Positions 58,287 to 64,000 of a stretch of DNA of 64,000 bases are shown here, one piece after another (positions within the stretch are counted from its first letter, which is position 1; each line of letters starts with the position of its first letter). The stretch is from the NCBI RefSeq assembly GCF_003309065.1, contig NZ_POAF01000006.1, positions 62,001-126,000 of the forward strand. The letters run 5' to 3'. Source of the DNA: Glutamicibacter soli (GTDB taxonomy: Bacteria > Actinomycetota > Actinomycetes > Actinomycetales > Micrococcaceae). Both the position numbers and the translations under genes were made by a program. The notes beneath the pieces are model-generated. The model was not told the DNA's origin. It worked only from the letters and a program-made list of their open reading frames with translations, and did not search any database.

Positions 58287-58316
58287 TCGACAATAAACAG
58301 GTCAGCTCACTAAAAT
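58287..58316 (+). promoter_or_regulatory. Promoter of the PhnA-like gene, leaderless
   Basis: TCGACA (58287-58292), 18-nt spacer, TAAAAT (58311-58316); the ATG is 7 nt after the -10, predicting a leaderless transcript. Confidence 0.65.
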
Positions 58317-58323
58317 TAGCTCC

Positions 58324-58671
58324 ATGTCTGATACTTTGCCGCCATGCCCGAACTGCTCCAGCGAGTACGCCTACCAGATGGATGCGCTGCTGGTCTGCCC
58401 CGAATGCGGCCATGAATGGAACGCCGAGGCCGAGGCGGTTGAAACGGCCGAGGCAGTCATCAAGGACGCCGTCGGAAACGTCCTGCAGGACGGGGATACC
58501 GTCAGCATCACCAAGACCATGAAGGTCAAGGGGGCGCAGAGTGCGCTGAAGGCCGGAACGAAGGTGCGCAATATCCGTCTGGTGCAGGGCACCGGAGACC
58601 ACGACATCGCCGCCAAAGTCGACGGCTTCGGCCAGATGGAACTGAAGTCCTCGATCGTGAAGAAGATCTAG
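58324..58671 (+). CDS. PhnA/YjdM family zinc-ribbon protein
   Basis: 115 residues. The N-terminal zinc ribbon is CPNCSSEYAYQMDALLVCPECGHEW (Cys at 8, 11, 26 and 29), followed by the PhnA domain DAVGNVLQDGDTVSITKTMKVKGAQSALKAGTKVRNIRLVQGTGDHDIAAKVDGFGQMELKSSIVKK. Although named for phosphonate uptake, this family's role is uncertain and this protein need not act on phosphonates. No other phn gene is near. A 14-bp terminator hairpin follows. Confidence 0.92.
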   Translation: MSDTLPPCPNCSSEYAYQMDALLVCPECGHEWNAEAEAVETAEAVIKDAVGNVLQDGDTVSITKTMKVKGAQSALKAGTKVRNIRLVQGTGDHDIAAKVDGFGQMELKSSIVKKI

Positions 58672-58693
58672 GACCGGCAACTCCCGCCGCAAA

Positions 58694-58727
58694 AATGCCC
58701 GCCCCTTCGGTTGAAGGGGCGGGCATT
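58694..58727. terminator. Bidirectional terminator
   Basis: A perfect 14-bp stem (58694-58707 with 58714-58727), flanked by AAAAA on the left, which reads as a U-tract for the minus-strand reductase gene. Confidence 0.85.
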
Positions 58728-58739
58728 GCCATTTGCTGC

Positions 58740-59402
58740 CTACTGGCCGGCGGTCGGGGCCGCCGGGACGGCCAAGCCGATGAGCTCGGCCAGCCGCTCG
58801 CGGTTCTGGTTCGCGCCGAATGCCGGCTGTCCGGGCTGCAGCCGCACGCCCTCGGCCAACGAGCCGATCGGCAGCGGATCGAAGCCGAAGGCATCGATGA
58901 TCCGGCTGGTCTCCTCCACGTCCGCGGGACGGTCGCCGGCCAGCGCAATGGCCTTGCGCTGTTCGGCGCCAGCTGGACGGGCTTCGTCCTCAAGGTCGTG
59001 GTAGCCCATGTGGTTGAATGCCTTCACGAGCCGCGAGCCCGGCAGGAAGTCCTGGATCAGCGCGGAGGTGGAAACCCCCGGGGTGTTCAGGTCGTCGCGG
59101 ATCCCGTCGGTCTCCCACCAGTAGTTCATGGCGTCGATGACCAGCTTGCCCTGAAGCTGCGCGGCCGGGATGCTCCGGTACTTGCCCAGCGGCAGGGCGA
59201 GGATGACGATGTCGGCCTGGCCGGCGGCGGTGGCAGGGTCCACGGCGACCGCGCCCGGGGTCAGCACCTCGATGGTCAGCGCGATGGCGCTCGGGTCGCC
59301 GGATCCGGCGATGAGCACCTTATAGCCTGCCGCCAGCGCGCGGCGGGCGAGCACGGTGCCGATCTTGCCGGCGCCGAGGATGCCGATGGTCTGCTGCTCC
59401 AT
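58740..59402 (-). CDS. NADPH-dependent F420 reductase-like (NpdG/Fno fold) oxidoreductase
   Basis: 220 residues. The dinucleotide-binding turn is [31 protein letters not shown], then [13 protein letters not shown] and [56 protein letters not shown], the pattern of the F420-oxidoreductase (NADP_oxidored, Fno) family. It follows the luciferase-like gene by 20 bases and may supply it with reduced cofactor, though F420 versus FMN use is unclear. A terminator lies right after it. Confidence 0.85.
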   Translation of the reverse strand: MEQQTIGILGAGKIGTVLARRALAAGYKVLIAGSGDPSAIALTIEVLTPGAVAVDPATAAGQADIVILALPLGKYRSIPAAQLQGKLVIDAMNYWWETDGIRDDLNTPGVSTSALIQDFLPGSRLVKAFNHMGYHDLEDEARPAGAEQRKAIALAGDRPADVEETSRIIDAFGFDPLPIGSLAEGVRLQPGQPAFGANQNRERLAELIGLAVPAAPTAGQ

Positions 59403-59422
59403 GTTCTCTGCCTCCTGGCTGC

Positions 59423-60484
59423 TTAGTTGTTGATCTTGGCGGGCTTCTCGGCGAGCATTTCGCGCACCAGCGGGATGACCTTGGTGCCGTAGAGTTCCAC
59501 GGCCCGCAGGCGGGCGCCGGCGTCCACTGCGCCGCCCGAGTAGATCAGGTCGAAACGTCCGATGTCCAGACTCTGCACGGTGGTGGCGATCTTGCGCGCC
59601 ACGGTCTCCGGGGAGCCGATGTACAGCGAACCTTCGGCGGCTTCATGCTCGAATTCGCTGCGGCTCATCGGGCTCCAGCCGCGCGAGGCGCCGATCCGGT
59701 CACGCTGTTCCTTGTAGGCGTCGAACATCAGCTCGCGGGCCAGCTCGTCGGTATCTGCCACGAAGCCGGGGGAGTGCAGGCCCACCGGAAGGGTCTCGTG
59801 CCCGAACTGGTCGTTGGCCCGGCGGTACAGGTCCACGTACGGGGCGAAGCGCTCCGGGGAGCCGCCGATCACGGCGAGCATCATGCGGAAGCCGTAGTGG
59901 GCGGTGCGGATCACCGACTGCGGCGAGCCGCCCACGCCCACCCAGGTCTTCAGGCGCCCGGACTCGGTCTTCGGGAAGACCTCCACGTCCTGCAGCGCGG
60001 CGCGCGTGGTGCCGTTCCAGGTCACCGGCTTCTCGCCCAGCAGCTCGTTGAACAGGTTGATCTTCTCGTCGAAGAGGATTTCGTAGTCGGCCATGTCGTA
60101 GCCGAAGAGCGGGAAGGACTCGGTGAACGATCCACGGCCCAGCATGACTTCGGCGCGCCCGTTGGACAGGGCGTCGACCGTGGCGAAGCGCTGGAAGACG
60201 CGCACCGGGTCGTCGGAGGAGAGCACCGTGACCCCGGAGCTGAGGCGGATGTTCTCGGTGGCTGTCGCGATGCCTGCCAGGACGGTTTCGGGGCTGGAGA
60301 TGGCGTACTCAGGGCGGTGGTGCTCGCCCACGGCGATCACGTCCACGCCGGCCTGGTCTGCGACCACGGCTTCCTGCACCGTGGCGCGGATGGCTTGGGC
60401 ATGCGATACCAGCTCGCCCGACGGCCCGCTGGGCACGTCGCCGAAGGTGTCGATGCCGAATTCGATGTTCTCGATGGCGTTCAT
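59423..60484 (-). CDS. LLM class flavin-dependent oxidoreductase
   Basis: 353 residues, bacterial-luciferase fold. Blocks: [93 protein letters not shown] and [20 protein letters not shown]. Unlike the NtaA-type proteins in this window it belongs to the shorter LuxA-like group. The start at 60484 follows GGGGA. It is co-transcribed with the NpdG-like gene from the promoter at 60521-60550. Substrate unknown. Confidence 0.9.
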   Translation of the reverse strand: MNAIENIEFGIDTFGDVPSGPSGELVSHAQAIRATVQEAVVADQAGVDVIAVGEHHRPEYAISSPETVLAGIATATENIRLSSGVTVLSSDDPVRVFQRFATVDALSNGRAEVMLGRGSFTESFPLFGYDMADYEILFDEKINLFNELLGEKPVTWNGTTRAALQDVEVFPKTESGRLKTWVGVGGSPQSVIRTAHYGFRMMLAVIGGSPERFAPYVDLYRRANDQFGHETLPVGLHSPGFVADTDELARELMFDAYKEQRDRIGASRGWSPMSRSEFEHEAAEGSLYIGSPETVARKIATTVQSLDIGRFDLIYSGGAVDAGARLRAVELYGTKVIPLVREMLAEKPAKINN

Positions 60485-60520
60485 CTGCAGTCCCCGTTTC
60501 CGAAATAGGTTGATAGCCCA

Positions 60521-60550
60521 ATCATGCATCAAACTTGTTGACGTGTCAAC
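60521..60550 (-). promoter_or_regulatory. Promoter with a palindrome over the -35 (LLM-reductase operon)
   Basis: Minus-strand -35 TTGACA (60549-60544), 17-nt spacer, -10 CATGAT (60526-60521). The -35 lies inside the perfect palindrome GTTGAC-GT-GTCAAC (60537-60550), a likely repressor site. Confidence 0.7.
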
Positions 60551-60591
60551 TATAGGAGACGAGATGGTGCGCGGCGGCCCGGAAATGCGCG

Positions 60592-60626
60592 ACGGCGGCC
60601 GCTCCCGAAGTGGGAGCGGCCGCCGT
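60592..60626 (-). terminator. Terminator of the pur operon
   Basis: A perfect 15-bp stem (60592-60606 with 60612-60626), just past the purL stop on the minus strand. Confidence 0.8.
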
Positions 60627-60647
60627 GGCGCGGCAGTACGGTCGGGG

Positions 60648-62960
60648 CTAGCCGAAGTACTTTTCCATGGTGCCTTCGTGGGCTTCGCGCAGGTCGTCCA
60701 CCGAAACGGTGAACTCGCCCTGGACCTCCAGGGCGCCGGACTGCGCGTCGACGACACCCAGGCGGGCCACGGTGACGCCGCGGGCGCTGGTCATGTCGTT
60801 GAAGCGGACCTCTTCGCTGCGCGGCACGGCCACCAGGGCGCGGGCCTGCGACTCGGAGAACAGCGCGGTGAACGCGTCGATGCCGTCGCGGGACTTGATC
60901 TCGTCAAGTGCCACGCGGGCGCCGACGCCGTAGCGCAGCACCATCTCGGACAGCGCGGCGGCCAGGCCGCCCTCCGAGAGGTCGTGCGCCGAGTCGATCA
61001 TGCCGTCGCGGCTGGCGTTGATCAGGATCGCGCCCAGCGCCTTCTCGGCTGCCAGGTCGACCTTCGGCGGCAGGCCGCCGAGGTGTCCGCGCAGGTTGGC
61101 GAACTCGGAGCCGTCCAGTTCATCTTTGGTGGTGCCGATCAGGTAGATGGCCTGGCCGTCGGCCTCTTCGCGCCAGCCCGACGGGGTGCGGCGGGCGACG
61201 TCGTCCAGCTTGCCTAGGGTCGCAACCACCGGGGTCGGGTGGATGGCCTTGTCGCCGGTCTGGTTGTACAGCGAGACGTTGCCGCCGGTGACCGGGACAC
61301 CCAGCTCCATGCAGGCGTCCGACAGGCCGCGGATGCCCTCTGCCAGCTGCCACATGACGTCCGGATCCTCGGGGGAGCCGTAGTTCAGGCAGTCGGAGAC
61401 GGCCGCGGGGATGGCGCCGGAGGTGGCGACGTTGCGGTAGGACTCGGCCAGCGCCAGCTGGGCGCCGGCGTACGGGTCCAGGTAGGTGTAGCGGCCGTTG
61501 GCGTCGGTGGCGATGGCCACACCCAGGCCGGTTTCCTCGTCGATGCGGACCACGCCTGCATCATCCGGGGAGGCCAGAGCGGTGTTGCCGCCCACGTAGC
61601 GGTCGTACTGGCGGGTGATCCAGGATTTGTCGCACATGTTCGGGCTGGCGATCAGCTGAAGCACGGCGGCCTTGAGTTCTTCGCCGGATGCCGGAAGGTT
61701 CTTCCCGGCCTCCGAGGAACGGAAGGTGTCGGCCTGCAGGGCATCCTGCCATTCCGGGCGGGCGTACGGGCGGTTGTATTCCGGGCCGTCCACCGCAACG
61801 GTGCTCGGGTCCACGTCGACGATGACCTCGCCGTTCCAGGTGATGGTCAGGCGGTTGTCGTCGGTCACCTCGCCCAGCCAGGAGTACTCGACGTTCCACT
61901 TGGCCATGACGGCTTCGAAGGCTTCCACGTTCTGCGGGGAAACCACTGCCATCATGCGTTCCTGCGACTCGGACATCAGGATCTCGCCCGGGGTCAGGGT
62001 GGAGTCGCGCAGCAGCACGTTGGTCAGCTCGACATTCATGCCGCCGTCGCCGTTGGCCGCCAGTTCCGAGGTGGCGCAGGAGATGCCCGCGGCCCCCAGG
62101 TCCTGGATGCCCTCGACCAGCGAGGCCTTGAACAGCTCCAGGCAGCACTCGATGAGCACCTTCTCGGCGAACGGGTCGCCGACCTGCACTGCAGGGCGCT
62201 TGGACGGCTTGGTGTCGTCGAAGGACTCGCTGGCCAGCACCGAGGCGCCGCCGATGCCGTCGCCGCCGGTGCGCGCGCCGAAGAGCACGACCTTGTTGCC
62301 CACGCCGGAGGCGTTGGCCAGGCGCAGGTCCTCGTGGCGCAGCGCGCCAACCGCCAGCGCGTTGACCAGCGGGTTGCCCTGGTAGATCGGGTCGAACACG
62401 GTTTCGCCGCCGATGTTCGGCAGGCCCAGCGAGTTGCCGTAGCCGCCGATGCCGGAGACCACGCCGTGCACCACGCGCTGCGAATCCTCGTGGTCGATCG
62501 CGCCGAAGCGCAGCGGATCCATCACGGCGATCGGGCGGGCGCCCATCGAGATGATGTCGCGCACGATGCCGCCGATGCCGGTGGCGGCACCCTGGTACGG
62601 CTCCACGTAGGACGGGGAGTTGTGCGACTCGATCTTGAAGGTCACGGCCCAGCCGTCGCCGAGGTCGGTGACACCGGCGTTTTCGCCCATGCCGACCATC
62701 AGGTCCTTCTTCATCTCTTCGGTGACCTTCTTGCCGAACTGGCTCAGGTGGGTCTTGGTGGACTTGTAGGAGCAGTGCTCGGACCACATGACCGAGTACA
62801 TCGCCAGCTCCGCCGCGGTCGGGCGGCGGCCCAGGATCTTGACGATCTCGGCGAATTCGTTGTCCTTCAGGCCCAGCTCGGCCCACGGCAGCTCGACCTC
62901 GGGGGTCACTGCCGCGTTATCGACGGTGTCGATGTTGAATGCTTGAGTCTGCTCGCTCAC
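60648..62960 (-). CDS. purL: Phosphoribosylformylglycinamidine synthase II
   Basis: 770 residues, the small PurL of the PurSQL complex. It makes FGAM from FGAR, ATP and ammonia delivered by PurQ. ATP-grasp-like AIRS fold blocks: [63 protein letters not shown] and [14 protein letters not shown]. The start is GTG at 62960, chosen because GGAGG lies 7 nt upstream and GTGA overlaps the purQ stop; longer frames run through purQ in another frame. A terminator follows. Confidence 0.95.
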   Translation of the reverse strand: MSEQTQAFNIDTVDNAAVTPEVELPWAELGLKDNEFAEIVKILGRRPTAAELAMYSVMWSEHCSYKSTKTHLSQFGKKVTEEMKKDLMVGMGENAGVTDLGDGWAVTFKIESHNSPSYVEPYQGAATGIGGIVRDIISMGARPIAVMDPLRFGAIDHEDSQRVVHGVVSGIGGYGNSLGLPNIGGETVFDPIYQGNPLVNALAVGALRHEDLRLANASGVGNKVVLFGARTGGDGIGGASVLASESFDDTKPSKRPAVQVGDPFAEKVLIECCLELFKASLVEGIQDLGAAGISCATSELAANGDGGMNVELTNVLLRDSTLTPGEILMSESQERMMAVVSPQNVEAFEAVMAKWNVEYSWLGEVTDDNRLTITWNGEVIVDVDPSTVAVDGPEYNRPYARPEWQDALQADTFRSSEAGKNLPASGEELKAAVLQLIASPNMCDKSWITRQYDRYVGGNTALASPDDAGVVRIDEETGLGVAIATDANGRYTYLDPYAGAQLALAESYRNVATSGAIPAAVSDCLNYGSPEDPDVMWQLAEGIRGLSDACMELGVPVTGGNVSLYNQTGDKAIHPTPVVATLGKLDDVARRTPSGWREEADGQAIYLIGTTKDELDGSEFANLRGHLGGLPPKVDLAAEKALGAILINASRDGMIDSAHDLSEGGLAAALSEMVLRYGVGARVALDEIKSRDGIDAFTALFSESQARALVAVPRSEEVRFNDMTSARGVTVARLGVVDAQSGALEVQGEFTVSVDDLREAHEGTMEKYFG

Positions 62961-63709
62961 TTCTTGCCTCCAACGAGGTGGGTCAAAACACTGGTGAAGA
63001 ACGTCAGGCCGTCGGTGCCGCGGTGATCCGGGCCGAAGCCTGCCTCGATGGCGTGCTCCGGGTGCGGCATGAGGCCCACGACGTTGCCCGCCTCGTTGGT
63101 GATGCCGGCGATCGAGCGGCGCGAGCCGTTCGGGTTCCAGCCCACGTAGGAGAATGCGACGCGGCCTTCGCCCTGAAGCATGTCCAGGGTCTTCTCGTCG
63201 GCGACGTACTGGCCGTCCTGGTTCTTCAGAACGATGGTGATCTCCTGGCCGGCTTCGTAGCCGTTGGTCCAGGCGGTCTGGTTGTTCTCCACGCGCAGCA
63301 CCTGGTCGCGGCAGATGAACTTCAGGTGGTCGTTCTTGATCATCGAGCCGGGCAGCAGGTGCGCCTCGGTGAGGATCTGGAAGCCGTTGCAGATGCCCAG
63401 CACGGGCAGCTTGGCGTCCGAGTTCGCGGCGTCCACGATCTTGCCCATCATCGGGGCGAAGCGGGAGATGGCGCCTGCGCGCAGGTAGTCGCCGTAGGAG
63501 AAGCCGCCGGGGATCACCACGGCGTCGACGTCCTGCAGGTCGGTGTCGGCGTGCCACAGGGACACTGCCTGGGCGCCGGCGGCGCGCACTGCACGTGCTG
63601 CGTCGCGGTCGTCGAGGGTGCCCGGGAAGGTCACCACGCCGATGCGGGCGCCCGACAGTTCAGCGGTTGGCGTCGAGTAGTCGCCAATCAGGGGAAGTTC
63701 GGTGCTCAT
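62957..63709 (-). CDS. purQ: Phosphoribosylformylglycinamidine synthase I (glutaminase)
   Basis: 250 residues, class I glutamine amidotransferase. The nucleophile Cys is in [11 protein letters not shown]; the catalytic His/Glu pair is in [10 protein letters not shown]. It releases ammonia from glutamine for PurL. It overlaps purS by one base (TAATG) and purL by four (GTGA). The first 25 residues ([24 protein letters not shown]) extend beyond the shortest PurQ proteins. Confidence 0.96.
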   Translation of the reverse strand: MSTELPLIGDYSTPTAELSGARIGVVTFPGTLDDRDAARAVRAAGAQAVSLWHADTDLQDVDAVVIPGGFSYGDYLRAGAISRFAPMMGKIVDAANSDAKLPVLGICNGFQILTEAHLLPGSMIKNDHLKFICRDQVLRVENNQTAWTNGYEAGQEITIVLKNQDGQYVADEKTLDMLQGEGRVAFSYVGWNPNGSRRSIAGITNEAGNVVGLMPHPEHAIEAGFGPDHRGTDGLTFFTSVLTHLVGGKK

Positions 63710-63960
63710 TAGTCCGCAACGACCTCGACGTTGACAACATCTTCGATGACCGGGTTGGACAGCAGGGTCTCGGCGGCCTCGCGGGCCTGGGCCAGGATTG
63801 CGTCGGTCACCTCGCCGTCTACGGTGAGTTCAAAGCGCTTGCCCTGACGGACGGCCTCGAAGGAGTTGAATCCCAGGCGGGGCAGTGCTCCCGCAATGGC
63901 CTTACCCTGGGGGTCAAGGATTTCTGGCTTGAGCATGACATCTACAACGATGCGGGGCAT
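63709..63960 (-). CDS. purS: Phosphoribosylformylglycinamidine synthase, PurS subunit
   Basis: 83 residues, complete Pur[48 protein letters not shown]. It holds PurQ and PurL together in the FGAM synthase complex. AGGAG lies 9 nt before the ATG at 63960. First gene of the purS-purQ-purL operon, whose promoter is probably beyond the window's right edge. Confidence 0.95.
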   Translation of the reverse strand: MPRIVVDVMLKPEILDPQGKAIAGALPRLGFNSFEAVRQGKRFELTVDGEVTDAILAQAREAAETLLSNPVIEDVVNVEVVAD

Positions 63961-64000
63961 CCGGCGTATCTCCTGTGCGCGAAGGGGTTAAATGCCACAC

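Noticed and set aside
58324-58671. Role in phosphonate uptake or breakdown
   Set aside because: The family name is historical; no phosphonate gene is nearby.
61239-63026. Open frame of almost 600 codons opposite purL
   Set aside because: Antisense shadow of a firmly identified gene, with composition typical of such shadows.
1-64000. tRNA genes, rRNA genes, CRISPR arrays, transposases or phage genes
   Set aside because: Looked for cloverleaf-like intergenic segments, regularly spaced repeats and transposase or integrase motifs; none were found.

Overview
This window is high-GC DNA from an actinobacterium of the Micrococcaceae, most likely Arthrobacter sensu lato or Glutamicibacter. The clues are the furA-katG pair, many probable leaderless genes (GTG or ATG about 7 nt after a -10 box), overlapping ATGA/GTGA operon junctions, an LAxTG-type sorting signal, a 6C-like small RNA and actinobacterial SAM-I riboswitches. 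The genus is an inference. No tRNA, rRNA, CRISPR array, insertion sequence or prophage was seen. Gene order looks chromosomal and ordinary, with accessory sulfur-related modules between about 26 and 57 kb.

Layout. 0-4 kb: a truncated membrane protein, two small cytoplasmic proteins, a polysaccharide-deacetylase lipoprotein and an MFS exporter. 4-10 kb: a complete fructose PTS operon on the minus strand (fruR-fruK-fruA-ptsI-ptsH). 10-14.4 kb: a second deacetylase lipoprotein, then a siderophore importer made of two FecCD permeases and a divergent binding protein, with no ATPase nearby. 14.4-18.5 kb: metY with a CoA-binding-fold protein behind a SAM riboswitch, a phosphatase, and a sigma factor coupled to an alkyltransferase. 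18.5-26 kb: katG-furA, a BCCT osmolyte transporter with a structured leader, and acetyl-CoA synthetase.

26-32 kb and 39-47 kb hold two parallel modules. Each has an ABC importer, a DszC-like flavin monooxygenase and a DszA/NtaA-like FMNH2 monooxygenase, and each is governed by SAM-I riboswitches (two divergent ones in the first module, one in the second). With the metY riboswitch this makes four SAM sensors in about 23 kb, so the modules most likely scavenge sulfur from an organosulfur compound when methionine/SAM is low. A third NtaA-family monooxygenase, paired with a short-chain dehydrogenase at 54.5-56.9 kb, sits behind a clear TPP riboswitch, an unusual target for that sensor.

32-37 kb holds a second coherent system: an ECF sigma factor, its zinc-motif anti-sigma factor, and two paralogous secreted Yx(FWY)xxD lipoproteins. 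Three promoters here share TGAAC-N15-CTCGT: those of the sigma operon and of both lipoproteins. A gamma-glutamyltransferase lies between the lipoproteins. 36.9-38.6 kb: an NmrA-like reductase and a heme oxygenase with a good DtxR/IdeR box. 47-54.5 kb: small enzymes, a 6C-like sRNA, a wall-anchored 5'-nucleotidase, a secreted HNH nuclease and two paralogous lipoproteins of unknown function. 56.9-64 kb: a siderophore-interacting protein with a long N-terminal extension, a PhnA-like protein, an F420/NADP reductase-like gene with a luciferase-like oxidoreductase, and purS-purQ-purL.
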